A stretch of 52,513 nucleotides of DNA. Origin: an uncultured Bacteroidia bacterium. Its GTDB lineage: Bacteria > Bacteroidota > Bacteroidia > Bacteroidales > F082. Numbering within the stretch: the first letter of the stretch is position 1; the number at the start of each line of letters is the position of its first letter. The translations under genes were made by a program, and so were the position numbers. This document shows positions 15,578 to 24,346 of this stretch, piece after piece. Below the pieces are notes generated by a model. It was not told the origin of the DNA, ran no database searches, and worked only from the letters and a program-made list of their open reading frames with translations. Where the stretch lies: contig CACYHX010000014.1 of NCBI GenBank assembly GCA_902774365.1, positions 1 through 52,513 on the forward strand, given 5' to 3'.

Positions 15578-16579
15578 CTACTGCTCTACAAATTGGAGAC
15601 TATAAGCGATGGCCTCCAGCTGGAGCAGCATGTTGCGTTTCTTCTGGTTGGGCTCGTAGTAGTAGCCCTCCACGGTGACGAGGTTGCCCGTGCGCGGATC
15701 GGCGAAGGTGTACGACACGAAGGGACCTCCCATGAAGTCGTTCTCCACGCGCCACATGCCTCGCATCTCGACGGTGTAGCCAGCAGGATAGTCCTTCACC
15801 TGTTTCACCAGAGGCGGCACAAACTCGGTCTCGGTGGTCATATAGGAGCCTTCGAGCGGACCCGGGATGTATTGCTGCATCATCATGTCGCGCATGGCCA
15901 CGAGGCTTGGCGTGTTGAACTGGATGGTGTCTTTATAAGGCGTCTGATAGATGACGATGCAGGCGCTGGAGCGCTCCTGCTCCTTGCGAAGCCACATGAA
16001 ATCGGCCTCGTCCTTGGCGATGAAGAAGCCCTGCGGCACTACGAGGGTGAAGCCGAAGCGCTTGGCGATGGCGGCGGCGATGTCCTCATCCTTAGTAGGA
16101 CGAAACACATTCAATATGCGCTCACGTTCCACCTTGTCGAACCACTGTTGGTACACCTCTTTCTGCTGGTCGAACAGCTCGACCCATGAGGTGACATCGG
16201 GCGCGCTGATCTTGATGTAACGCTGCGGAGCGGCCCATTGGTCGGCAACAGTGGTGGCCACAGCCTTTTGAAGACTCGGCTTGATTTCCACTTCCAGGAT
16301 GTTCTTGTGCCGCATGAACAGGTCTGAGAAGTTCGCCACGTTGACATGAGCCAAGTCGTTGCGTGCCTCGGGCTGCGGCAGGCCATACTGGTAGTCGAGG
16401 AAGAAATGGCGGATCGTGTCGCCGATGCGACCCTTCCACTGGTCATCGTTTTGGGTGACGACGAGGATTTCCGACGTCCCACCCGTTGAGCGGTCTTTCC
16501 TGCCGGGGCGTTGCTCCTCGCATGAGGCCAGCACTACCGCCAGCAAGACTACGATTGTTGTTTTAATGAAGTTTTTCAT
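15578..16579 (-). CDS. DUF4837 family lipoprotein (333 aa)
   Basis: Lipoprotein signal with lipobox LASC (Cys at about 20), then a conserved two-lobe domain of about 300 residues. Segments such as TGGTSEILVV near the N-terminus, the WAAPQRYIKI region, FWKD-like helices and the C-terminal GMWRVENDFMGGPFVSY match the Bacteroidota-specific DUF4837 family. The biochemical role is unknown; it should be anchored in the inner leaflet of the outer membrane or the periplasmic face. It follows the lytic transglycosylase by 7 bases, so the two are co-transcribed and a role in envelope or peptidoglycan maintenance is plausible. Confidence 0.8.
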   Translation of the reverse strand: MKNFIKTTIVVLLAVVLASCEEQRPGRKDRSTGGTSEILVVTQNDDQWKGRIGDTIRHFFLDYQYGLPQPEARNDLAHVNVANFSDLFMRHKNILEVEIKPSLQKAVATTVADQWAAPQRYIKISAPDVTSWVELFDQQKEVYQQWFDKVERERILNVFRPTKDEDIAAAIAKRFGFTLVVPQGFFIAKDEADFMWLRKEQERSSACIVIYQTPYKDTIQFNTPSLVAMRDMMMQQYIPGPLEGSYMTTETEFVPPLVKQVKDYPAGYTVEMRGMWRVENDFMGGPFVSYTFADPRTGNLVTVEGYYYEPNQKKRNMLLQLEAIAYSLQFVEQ

Positions 16580-16586
16580 GATATTA

Positions 16587-18116
16587 TTATTTTTTGATTT
16601 TGAGTTTTTGCCCCACCTTTACGGTGTTGCTTTTCAGGTTGTTCCATTTCTTGAGGTCGTTGACGGTGCAGCCGTATTTCCTCGAAATCGAGCTGAGGGT
16701 CTCCCCTTTCTTCACCGTATGCGTCTTGACGGTTGGCGCAGCTTGTTTTCCGCCGCTGTTCGACTTGTTGGTGCTCTTACCCACCTGAGCCATGGGAGCG
16801 CCTGAGCGATATATCTTCAACTTCTGACCCACGTGGATGGTCTCGCGTTTCAGGCGATTCCAGTTTTTGATGTTCGACACCGTAACGTGGTATTTGCGGG
16901 CGATGCTGCCGAGGCTCTCGCCTTTTTTCACTGTATGGGTGATGCAGTCGCTCACCTGTTCCACCTTCTCTTCGATGACCTCGCGTGCCTTTTCGGCCCT
17001 ACTGGTGTAGGAATAGATGCTATCTTCGAGTTGCACGAAACGCAACGTGTATTTCATGGGCATACGCAACGCACAAGGGAATTCCTTCGAAGCGGGGACG
17101 ATGCGCTTGGTGTATTGCGGGTTGAAGAAGACGAGGTCTTGCATGGGCACGCCGATACATTCGTTGATTTGGTCGAAGCCCACGCGATTGTGCACCACCA
17201 CCGTGTCGGTGCCATGTAACAGCAGGCCCGGATTGGTGGGATAGATGTTATGCTCGGTGGCGTAGTTCATCAAGTAGGTGACGGCAATGAACGCCGGCAC
17301 ATAGCCTCGGGTCTCCTTGGGCAGATAAGGCCAGATGGCCCAGTAGTTCTTGACGCCGCCCGCACGGATGATGGCCTTGTTGACCGTGCCCGGGCCTGAG
17401 TTGTAGGCTGCCAACACGAGGAACCAGTCCTCATAGCGAGCATAGAGGCTCTGCAGGTATTGGCATGCCGCCACGGTCTCCTTCATGGGGTCGTAGCGCT
17501 CGTCGAGCAAGGTGGTGACACGCAAGCCATAGTCCTTGCCCGTACCCAACATAAACTGCCACAAGCCTTTGGCTCCCGCCTTCGAGCCTGCCGTCGGGTT
17601 GAGTGCCGACTCCACCATGGCGAGGTATTTCAACTCCAGTGGGAGGTTGTACTTGGCGAGGTATTCCTCGAACATGGGGAAATAGACGTATGAAAGGCCC
17701 AACATACGGCTCGACTGCTGACGGCGGCGGTTGGCATACAATTCGATGAACGACTTCACATGGGTGTTAAAAGTCAGCGGAATCGTCGTCTGCCGCGCCA
17801 AGGCCTCGATACGGTTTTGGTAGACAGTGTCGTGAAAAACAGGCACTTCATCCCTACCGTAGTCGTAGATGTTCATCACTGCCGTGTCGATGTCGAGATA
17901 CACATCCTTGAAATAGCTGATGTTGCTCACCAAGTCCAGCATTTCCATCACCGCCGATTCGTCGACGACGGCCTTTCCAGAATTCAAATCCCTGATTTCC
18001 TGCTCATTCAGTTCAACATCGAGGCTATCGGGGGCAGTCGAATAGGATCTATTGACTTGGGCAAAAGCCGTGGCGAAGGGGAAAAGCAATAAAAGGACAA
18101 GGTGAGTGTATTTCAT
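16587..18116 (-). CDS. mltD: Membrane-bound lytic transglycosylase, MltD-like, with two LysM domains (509 aa)
   Basis: Start at the ATG at 18116, giving a Sec signal (YTHLVLLLLFPFATAFA). A helical N-terminal part precedes the SLT domain: LAMVESALNP with catalytic Glu at residue 169, KGLWQFM, and AAYNSGPGTVNKAI. Two LysM repeats close the protein (about 393-436 and 464-509), each starting THTVKKGE and ending VGQKLKI. Cleaves peptidoglycan glycan strands to 1,6-anhydro-muropeptides; LysM binds the wall. A Ser/Asn/Gly-rich linker separates the LysM units. It forms an operon with the DUF4837 lipoprotein downstream. Its divergent neighbour is the AI-2E-family membrane protein. Confidence 0.9.
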   Translation of the reverse strand: MKYTHLVLLLLFPFATAFAQVNRSYSTAPDSLDVELNEQEIRDLNSGKAVVDESAVMEMLDLVSNISYFKDVYLDIDTAVMNIYDYGRDEVPVFHDTVYQNRIEALARQTTIPLTFNTHVKSFIELYANRRRQQSSRMLGLSYVYFPMFEEYLAKYNLPLELKYLAMVESALNPTAGSKAGAKGLWQFMLGTGKDYGLRVTTLLDERYDPMKETVAACQYLQSLYARYEDWFLVLAAYNSGPGTVNKAIIRAGGVKNYWAIWPYLPKETRGYVPAFIAVTYLMNYATEHNIYPTNPGLLLHGTDTVVVHNRVGFDQINECIGVPMQDLVFFNPQYTKRIVPASKEFPCALRMPMKYTLRFVQLEDSIYSYTSRAEKAREVIEEKVEQVSDCITHTVKKGESLGSIARKYHVTVSNIKNWNRLKRETIHVGQKLKIYRSGAPMAQVGKSTNKSNSGGKQAAPTVKTHTVKKGETLSSISRKYGCTVNDLKKWNNLKSNTVKVGQKLKIKK

Positions 18117-18167
18117 TGGATAAGCTGTTTTTGTGTGATTTGTTGAGACTTCTTTTAGAAGCGAACG

Positions 18168-18215
18168 CAAAATTAGGAAAAATCATATATGAAACGTGAA
18201 AAAAAACTATTTTTG
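18168..18215. promoter_or_regulatory. Divergent promoters for mltD and the AI-2E-family gene
   Basis: Minus strand: TAATTTTG at 18175-18168, 52 bases before the mltD ATG. Plus strand: TATTTTTG at 18208-18215, 26 bases before the ATG at 18242. Both fit TAnnTTTG; -33 elements are poor. Confidence 0.5.
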
Positions 18216-18241
18216 TGACGTCATAAAGAGGAAAACAATTT

Positions 18242-19399
18242 ATGGAAAACGAAAGGAACACCGAAAAACTAGCGGGATATGTCATCAAACTGGGTGGTTT
18301 GGCCATCATTTTGGCCTTATGCTTCTTGTTCAAAAATGTGTTGGTCTACATCATTACGGCCTTTGTAGTGTCGCTCATCGGACGACCTATCATGAAGTTA
18401 TTGAGAAAGATACGCATCAAGAAACACAGCCTCCCCGACTGGTTGTTGGCCGTGTTGACCATCGTGTTCATCCTCGCCTTCTTGACTTTGATTGTCACAC
18501 AGATGATACCTATAGTGTCGAGTATCATCAAAGACGCCTCATCCATCCAGGCCTCTTCTTATTTCGGCACGAACCCCATCGAAAAGTTGAACGCATGGCT
18601 CGTCGGGCTGTTTCCCAACCTGGGCCACGACTTCGACATCACGGCGGTGCTGCTTACCAACCTCAGGGATGTGGTTGACTTCAACAAGGTGAGCGGCATT
18701 GTCGGCTCGGTGGCTTCGATGGTCACCAGTGCCTTTGTGGCTTTGTTCTCCGTGGTGTTCATCTCGTTTTTCTTCCTCAAGGACGACACCCTGTTTGAGC
18801 GCATCATCTGCGCCCTTGTCCCCGACCGTCACGAGGCCGAAATGGGCAAGACGCTCAACGACATCAAGCAGTTGCTCTCGCGCTATTTTGCCGGTTTGGT
18901 CATTGAGATGCTGGGCGTGGCCGTGATCGACTTCCTCGGCCTGTGGCTCATCGCCCGTCTCGGCTTCAGCTATGCCATCGGCATTGCCTTTATCGCCGGT
19001 CTCCTCAACGTGATACCCTACGTCGGTCCACTCATCGGCGAGTTCATCGGCGTGGTGTTCGGCATCATCTTGAAACTCGGCACGGGTGCGGGCTTGGACG
19101 TCAACATCTGGATCTTCGCCCTCATCATCCTGGCCATCATGCTGACGGCGCAACTCATCGACAACTTCATCTACCAGCCCCTCATCTACTCGACGAGCAT
19201 CAAGGCACATCCTTTGGAGATTTTCATCGTGCTGCTTATGGCGGGCCATATCGGTGGTGCAGTGGGAATGTTAGTGGCCATCCCCGCCTACACGGTAGTA
19301 CGCGTCATCGCCATCCGCTTCTTCTACCGCTACAAAGCCATCCAGCGGCTGATACCCGATTTGAGCGAAGAGGATAAAATCATTGAAAATACCGATTGA
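18242..19399 (+). CDS. AI-2E family transporter (385 aa)
   Basis: Polytopic inner-membrane protein of PF01594 type. Two close N-terminal helices (GLAIILALCFLF, YIITAFVVSLIG) are followed by WLLAVLTIVFILAFL, a soluble insertion of about 90 residues, and a C-terminal bundle with FISFFFLKDD, GLLNVIPYVGPLIGE and QLIDNFIYQP, the family hallmarks. Members export small molecules (TqsA/AI-2 in E. coli) or act in Na+/H+ exchange; the substrate here cannot be inferred. The gene is monocistronic, and its stop is followed after 7 bases by a hairpin element that could also terminate transcription. Confidence 0.85.
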   Translation: MENERNTEKLAGYVIKLGGLAIILALCFLFKNVLVYIITAFVVSLIGRPIMKLLRKIRIKKHSLPDWLLAVLTIVFILAFLTLIVTQMIPIVSSIIKDASSIQASSYFGTNPIEKLNAWLVGLFPNLGHDFDITAVLLTNLRDVVDFNKVSGIVGSVASMVTSAFVALFSVVFISFFFLKDDTLFERIICALVPDRHEAEMGKTLNDIKQLLSRYFAGLVIEMLGVAVIDFLGLWLIARLGFSYAIGIAFIAGLLNVIPYVGPLIGEFIGVVFGIILKLGTGAGLDVNIWIFALIILAIMLTAQLIDNFIYQPLIYSTSIKAHPLEIFIVLLMAGHIGGAVGMLVAIPAYTVVRVIAIRFFYRYKAIQRLIPDLSEEDKIIENTD

Positions 19400-19406
19400 T
19401 GGATTA

Positions 19407-19457
19407 GCCTCCCATGTCATACCGACCGAGGAACGAGGGAGCGTATCTATGGGAGGC
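19407..19457 (+). repeat. Hairpin element, copy B1
   Basis: 51 nt. Arms GCCTCC/GGAGGC enclose CAT, GTC, ATAC, CGA, CC, a 9-base loop, GG, GAGC, GTAT, CT, ATG. CAT/ATG, ATAC/GTAT and CC/GG pair. Begins 7 bases after the AI-2E-family stop and is inverted relative to copy B2, 35 bases further on. Confidence 0.8.
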
Positions 19458-19492
19458 GGAACAAAACAGCAATAACTCTATCTTGTCGGCTT

Positions 19493-19545
19493 CAGTAAGC
19501 ATAGATACTCTCGCCCTTGTGGGGCTCGGTATGACATGCTTACTG
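19493..19545 (-). repeat. Hairpin element, copy B2
   Basis: 53 nt. Read on the minus strand: arms CAGTAAG/CTTACTG enclose CAT, GTC, ATAC, CGA, GCCC, loop CACAA, GGGC, GAGA, GTAT, CT, ATG. All stems pair perfectly. The arms have nothing in common with those of the other copies. Ends 22 bases from the acetyltransferase stop. Confidence 0.8.
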
Positions 19546-19567
19546 CAGCCTACCCTGAAGAAGAATG

Positions 19568-20062
19568 TTAAAGTCTTTTCTGGAACGCCATCCGCGCATT
19601 GCCATCCAGCAAATAAATGATACCGCAATACTGGTAACCGTGCCTTTCCAAGCCTTTCCGCATAATGATATTGGCCTCGTGCGTGTCGATGCGGATGTTC
19701 GAGACTTGGCTCTCGCAATAATTCAAAAGCGCATCCAAGATGCCATGCGAGCTGGGCGTGCTGGCGATACGATGGATGACGTGATAAGGCTCCTCATCGA
19801 GCCATTGGCCGTCGTAAATCTTGTTGTAAGTCACCTCGGGGCTAGGCAAAAGGGCGAATGTCCCCACTACCCTGCCCTGCTCATCAAGCATCACATGGCT
19901 GCCGCCTAACTCGATGTCTTTCTTGAACATATCGTCTCGCGGATAGCCGTCGGGCCACTGGAAGGTGTTGCCATAGCTGCGCATGATTTCGCGCGCTTGG
20001 TCGCGGAGATTAAGGATGACCGACAGGTCGGCCAAGGTGGATTTGCGGATGGTGTAGCTCAT
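19568..20062 (-). CDS. GNAT-family N-acetyltransferase (164 aa)
   Basis: GNAT fold: MSYTIRKSTLADLSVILNL is the beta1-alpha1 opening, GRVVGTFALLPSPE covers strands 3-4, and the second half has IRIDTHEANIIMRKGLERHGYQYCGII, the usual C-terminal motif in which a residue of the last helix contacts acetyl-CoA. The acetyl-CoA loop between (HRIASTPSSHGILDALL) is SSHGI rather than the canonical R/QxxGxG/A. The acceptor is unknown. The start codon overlaps the ybaK stop (ATGA), so the two genes are translationally coupled. Confidence 0.8.
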   Translation of the reverse strand: MSYTIRKSTLADLSVILNLRDQAREIMRSYGNTFQWPDGYPRDDMFKKDIELGGSHVMLDEQGRVVGTFALLPSPEVTYNKIYDGQWLDEEPYHVIHRIASTPSSHGILDALLNYCESQVSNIRIDTHEANIIMRKGLERHGYQYCGIIYLLDGNARMAFQKRL

Positions 20063-20562
20063 TTTTGACCGAGTTCAAAGATGGTCAAGTCGGCGATGGT
20101 CATATCCACCACCTGAATCAAGTCCTGAGGGTTGAGTTTGAACTGCAAGCCACGCACACCCGCACTGACGTAGATGTAATCAAACAATTCGCAGGTCTCG
20201 TGGATGAAGGTCGGGAATTGTTTCTTCATGCCCACGGGCGAGCATCCGCCACGGATGTAGCCCGTCAAGGGCAATAGCTCCTTCATCGGGATGAGGTCGC
20301 AGCTCTTGTTACCCGTGGCCTTGGCGGTCTTCTTCAGGTCGAGTTCGTCGTTGCCCGGGATGACGCAGACGAAATACCCTATCTTGTCGCCTTTCAGTAC
20401 CAAGGTCTTGAACACCTGGTCGATGTCCTCACCCAGCTGGTCAGCGATATGCTGCGCCCCGAGGTCGTTTTCATCCACCTCGTAGGGTATCAGCTCATAC
20501 GCAATCCCTTTTGAGTCAAGGATACGGCAGGCGTTGGTCTTGTTGATTTTCTCTTTGGGCAT
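20059..20562 (-). CDS. ybaK: Cys-tRNA(Pro)/aminoacyl-tRNA deacylase, YbaK/EbsC family (167 aa)
   Basis: Matches YbaK: KTNACRILDSKGIAYELIPYEV at the N-terminus, DQVFKTLVLKGDK, the lysine-rich LDLKKTAKATGNK and the signature GYIRGGCSPVGMKK. Hydrolyses Cys mischarged onto tRNA-Pro after ProRS errors. Normal length. Lies 2 bases after purL and overlaps the acetyltransferase by 4 bases, so it is in the purL operon. Confidence 0.9.
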   Translation of the reverse strand: MPKEKINKTNACRILDSKGIAYELIPYEVDENDLGAQHIADQLGEDIDQVFKTLVLKGDKIGYFVCVIPGNDELDLKKTAKATGNKSCDLIPMKELLPLTGYIRGGCSPVGMKKQFPTFIHETCELFDYIYVSAGVRGLQFKLNPQDLIQVVDMTIADLTIFELGQK

Positions 20563-20564
20563 GA

Positions 20565-23500
20565 TTACTTCCTATTCTCCTCCACCCACTTGCGGGCATT
20601 CACGAAAGCCTCCATCCATGGCGACACTTCGTCGTTCTGGCGGTCGTCGGGATAGTAGGCCCACTGCCAGGGCAGGAAGGCACGTTCAAGATGAGGCATC
20701 ATGGCGAGATGACGCCCGTCGTTGGAGCAGATGCCTGCCGTCGACCAGTCGCTGCCGTTGGGGTTGCCTGGGTATTCGTCTTGACCGTAGTTCATCACGA
20801 TCTTGTACTTGTCGCGGTAGAAGGGGAAGTAGAAACGACCCTCGCCGTGGGCAATCCACACGCCTAAGCGCCTGCCCGACAACGACTTGAGCATCACGCT
20901 CTCGTTTTGGGCAATCTCCACGTTGAGGAAGCCCGACTCGAACTTGTGCGAGTCGTTGTGCATCATCACAGGGTGCTCCTCGTGGTCGGGATAGAGCAGG
21001 CCGAGTTCCATCATCAGCTGGCAGCCGTTGCACACGCCGAGGCTCAAGGTGTCCTCGCGGGCATAGAAGTCGTCGAGGGCTTTCTTGGCCTTTTTGTTGT
21101 AGAGGAAGGCACCCGCCCAGCCCTTGGCAGAGCCGAGCACGTCAGAGTTGGAGAAGCCTCCCACGAAGGCAATCATATTGACGTCCTTGAGGTCTTCGCG
21201 GCCTGTGGCGAGGTCGGTCATGGTGACGTCCTTCACGTCGAAGCCTGCGAGATAAAGGGCGTAGGCCATCTCACGGTCGCATTGGCAGCCTTTTTCACGG
21301 ATGATGGCCGCATTGATGCCCGAAGGTTTGCGACGGCGCAAGTCGATGCCGAGGCTGGCCGCCGTACCCGTGAAGTTGCGGCCAAAGCTATAGTGCAGGT
21401 ACTGTTTCTTGTAGTTCATGAAACGCTCCATGGCCTTGCGCGGACCGCTCTGCTTGCGGTCGAGGAGGTACGACGACTTGAACCAGGTGTCGCGCAGCGC
21501 GTCGATGTCGAAGATATAGTTATGGTCGGCATGCAGGATATTGATTTGTCGCTTGGCTTGGGGCTTGCCAATCATCTTGAAGGTAATGCCCAGCTCGCGC
21601 AACATGCGGTTGGCGATGCCGTCGTTGGAGACTTGAATCACCACCGAGGGCTTCTCGCAGAACAGCACGGCCATCAGGTCCTCCTTGTCGAAGGCGCTCA
21701 GGTCGAGGTTCATGCCATAAGTCGTGTTGGCGAAGTTCATCTCCAACAGCGTGGTAATCAAGCCGCCCGCCGACACGTCGTGACCCGCCAGAACCAGGTT
21801 GTGCTCGATAAGATTCTGGATGGCGTTGAAGCACTTCTTGAAGTAGTTGACGCTCTTCACGTCGGGCACTTCCTGACCGATGGCGCCGATACTCTGTGCG
21901 AAGCTGCTGCCGCCAAGCTCGAAGCCGTCTTTCGAGAAGTCGATATAGAGAAGCTCCGTGTTTTCGTCCGTCTTCATCACGGGACGCACCACCTGACGGA
22001 TGTTCGACACCTCACCGGCAGCGGAGACGATGACCGTTCCAGGAGCGACGACCTTCTCGCCATCAGGGTATTTCTGCGTCATGGAGAGGCTGTCCTTGCC
22101 CGTCGGCACGTTGATGCCCAAGGCCACACAATAGTCGCTCAAGGCCTTCACGGCTTCGTAGAGTCGGGCGGTCTCGCCTTCCTGCTTGGCAGGCCACATC
22201 CAGTTGGCACTCAACGAGATGCCAGATAGGTTTTCTTCAATAGGTGCCCAAAGGATGTTCGTCAGCGCCTCAGATACCGAGAGGCGCGAAGCGGCAGCCG
22301 GGTTGATGAGTCCCGCAATTGGGGCGTGTCCCAAGGCCGTGGCGATGCCGCGTCTGCCGTTGTAGTCCAAGGCACTGATGCCGAGGTTACTCAGAGGCAG
22401 CTGTATCTCGCCCACGCACTGCTGTTGCGCCACACGACCTGTCACGGAGCGGTCCACCTTGTTGGTAAGCCAGTCCTTGCAGGCCACAGCTTCCATCTGC
22501 AGCACGTTGTTGAGGTATTTGTGTATGTCGCGCTTGGTATAGCTGATTTTCTTGAAATGATAGGGCTTGGTCTTATCTTGCAAAATCGTCTTGGGGGCGC
22601 TGCCGAAGAAGTCGGAGATGGCCAAGTCGATAGGGGCCTTGCCTTTCTTGCGGACGAAACGCAGGCGTTCGTCTCCCGTCACCTCGCCCACCTCGTAATA
22701 CGGTGCGCGCTCACGCTCGGCGGTCTCCTTGATGATATCTTTGTCTTTCTTGTTGACCAACAAGCCCATACGTTCCTGCGACTCGTTGCCGATGATTTCC
22801 TTGTCGGACAAGGTCGGGTCGCCGACGGGCAGGTTGTCGACATAGACCACGCCGCCTGCGTCTTCGATGAGTTCGGAGAGGCAGTTGAGGTGACCGCCTG
22901 CGCCGTGGTCGTGGATGCTGCGGATGGGGTTGTGGTCGCTCTCGGCCATGGCACGGATGACGTTGCTCACACGCTTCTGCATCTCGGGGTTGGCACGCTG
23001 CACGGCATTCAGCTCGATGGCATTGCTGTATTGGCCCGTGTCGACGCTCGACACGGCGCCACCACCCATGCCGATGCGGTAGTTGTCGCCGCCGAGGACG
23101 ATGATGACATCGCCTTCCTCGGGTTCCAACTTCTTGGCGTCCTTCACCTTGGCGAAGCCGATGCCGCCGGCCAGCATGATGACCTTGTCGTAGCCAAGGG
23201 TCTCTTTCTCGCTATGTTCAAAAGTCAGCAAGCTGCCGTTGATGAGCGGCTGGCCGAACTTGTTGCCGAAGTCGGAGGCGCCGTTGGAGGCCTTGATGAG
23301 GATCTCTTCAGGCGTCTGGTAGAGCCATTTGCGCGGCTCAATGTCCTTCTCCCAGTCGCGGCCTTGCTCCGTGCGTGGATAGGACGTCATGTAGACGGCC
23401 GTGCCTGCCAAGGGCAAGCTACCTTGACCACCCGCCAGACGGTCGCGGATCTCGCCGCCGCTACCCGTGGCTGCGCCGTTGAACGGTTCCACGGTGGTCG

Positions 23501-24254
23501 GGAAGTTGTGGGTCTCGGCTTTCAACGAAATCACCGTATCGATAGGCTTGATTTGGAAGGCCGAGGGCTTGTTGGGCTCGGCGGGGGCGAACTGCTCCAC
23601 CTTGGGACCGAGGATGAAGGCCACGTTGTCCTTGTAGGCCGACACAAGGCGGTTGGGGTTCATCTTTGAGGTCTTCTTGATGAGGGCAAACAGTGTGTTG
23701 GGCATCTGCTTGCCGTCGATGACGAAGGTGCCGTTGAAAATCTTGTGACGGCAGTGCTCCGAGTTGACTTGCGCAAAGCCATACACCTCGCTGTCAGTGA
23801 GTTTACGTCCAATCTTTGCGGATATGCCTTTCAGGTATTCCATCTCCTCTTCGCTGAGGGCCAATCCTTCTTGTTGGTTGTAAGCCTCGATGTCGTCGAT
23901 ATATTTCAACGGCTCAGGCTTGCGGTCGATGGCGAATACACTTTGGTCAAGGTCCTTATAGCGGTTTTGCAGCATCGGGTCGTAGGGCGCGTTTTTCGAC
24001 TCCACATGTTGGAACTCCTCGATGCGGACAATACCTTTGATGCCCATGTTTTGGGTAATCTCGACGGCGTTGGTGCTCCAAGGCGTAATCATCTCACGGC
24101 GCGGGCCTACGAAATAGCCCTTCACGGTGTCTTTTTCGATACGTTTGGCATTACCAAAAAGCCATGTGAGTTTGGAAATGGTTTCACTTGAAAGCTCGGA
24201 TTTGGAATCAACAGCGATAACCTTTTGATTATCAGATTGGAAAAAACATATCAT
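20565..24254 (-). CDS. purL: Phosphoribosylformylglycinamidine synthase, single-chain (1229 aa)
   Basis: Full-length large-type PurL. An N-terminal PurS-like part is followed by the linker with HCRHKIFNG and by two AIRS-type halves including KAETHNFPTTVEPFNGAATGSGG and IHDHGAGG. A C-terminal class I glutaminase (about residues 985-1229) has the nucleophile in LGVCNGCQLM and a later WIAHGEGRFY. Converts FGAR, glutamine and ATP to FGAM in de novo purine synthesis. First gene of the purL-ybaK-GNAT operon. Long open frames on the opposite strand are a codon-bias effect. Confidence 0.95.
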   Translation of the reverse strand: MICFFQSDNQKVIAVDSKSELSSETISKLTWLFGNAKRIEKDTVKGYFVGPRREMITPWSTNAVEITQNMGIKGIVRIEEFQHVESKNAPYDPMLQNRYKDLDQSVFAIDRKPEPLKYIDDIEAYNQQEGLALSEEEMEYLKGISAKIGRKLTDSEVYGFAQVNSEHCRHKIFNGTFVIDGKQMPNTLFALIKKTSKMNPNRLVSAYKDNVAFILGPKVEQFAPAEPNKPSAFQIKPIDTVISLKAETHNFPTTVEPFNGAATGSGGEIRDRLAGGQGSLPLAGTAVYMTSYPRTEQGRDWEKDIEPRKWLYQTPEEILIKASNGASDFGNKFGQPLINGSLLTFEHSEKETLGYDKVIMLAGGIGFAKVKDAKKLEPEEGDVIIVLGGDNYRIGMGGGAVSSVDTGQYSNAIELNAVQRANPEMQKRVSNVIRAMAESDHNPIRSIHDHGAGGHLNCLSELIEDAGGVVYVDNLPVGDPTLSDKEIIGNESQERMGLLVNKKDKDIIKETAERERAPYYEVGEVTGDERLRFVRKKGKAPIDLAISDFFGSAPKTILQDKTKPYHFKKISYTKRDIHKYLNNVLQMEAVACKDWLTNKVDRSVTGRVAQQQCVGEIQLPLSNLGISALDYNGRRGIATALGHAPIAGLINPAAASRLSVSEALTNILWAPIEENLSGISLSANWMWPAKQEGETARLYEAVKALSDYCVALGINVPTGKDSLSMTQKYPDGEKVVAPGTVIVSAAGEVSNIRQVVRPVMKTDENTELLYIDFSKDGFELGGSSFAQSIGAIGQEVPDVKSVNYFKKCFNAIQNLIEHNLVLAGHDVSAGGLITTLLEMNFANTTYGMNLDLSAFDKEDLMAVLFCEKPSVVIQVSNDGIANRMLRELGITFKMIGKPQAKRQINILHADHNYIFDIDALRDTWFKSSYLLDRKQSGPRKAMERFMNYKKQYLHYSFGRNFTGTAASLGIDLRRRKPSGINAAIIREKGCQCDREMAYALYLAGFDVKDVTMTDLATGREDLKDVNMIAFVGGFSNSDVLGSAKGWAGAFLYNKKAKKALDDFYAREDTLSLGVCNGCQLMMELGLLYPDHEEHPVMMHNDSHKFESGFLNVEIAQNESVMLKSLSGRRLGVWIAHGEGRFYFPFYRDKYKIVMNYGQDEYPGNPNGSDWSTAGICSNDGRHLAMMPHLERAFLPWQWAYYPDDRQNDEVSPWMEAFVNARKWVEENRK

Positions 24255-24286
24255 AAGCGCAAGGTTTTATGCATAGAACGATGCGA

Positions 24287-24294
24287 CAAAGGTA
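24287..24294 (-). promoter_or_regulatory. -7 box of the purL promoter
   Basis: Minus strand TACCTTTG (TAnnTTTG), 32 bases before the purL ATG, in the 92-bp gap after priA. No purine riboswitch-like fold was recognised in the short leader. Confidence 0.6.
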
Positions 24295-24346
24295 GGATTT
24301 TTTCACTACACTTTGTTTGTATTCCTTAAAAATAATTCGGCAATGC

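Noticed and set aside
19414-19620. Plus-strand frame of 68 codons starting in hairpin element B1
   Set aside because: It consists of the repeat itself and runs into the acetyltransferase gene. Kept only as evidence that the element can be an open frame.
20907-24191. Long open frames on the plus strand opposite purL (up to 447 codons)
   Set aside because: Antisense shadows produced by codon bias. They show no recognisable domains or signal peptides, and purL on the other strand is intact.
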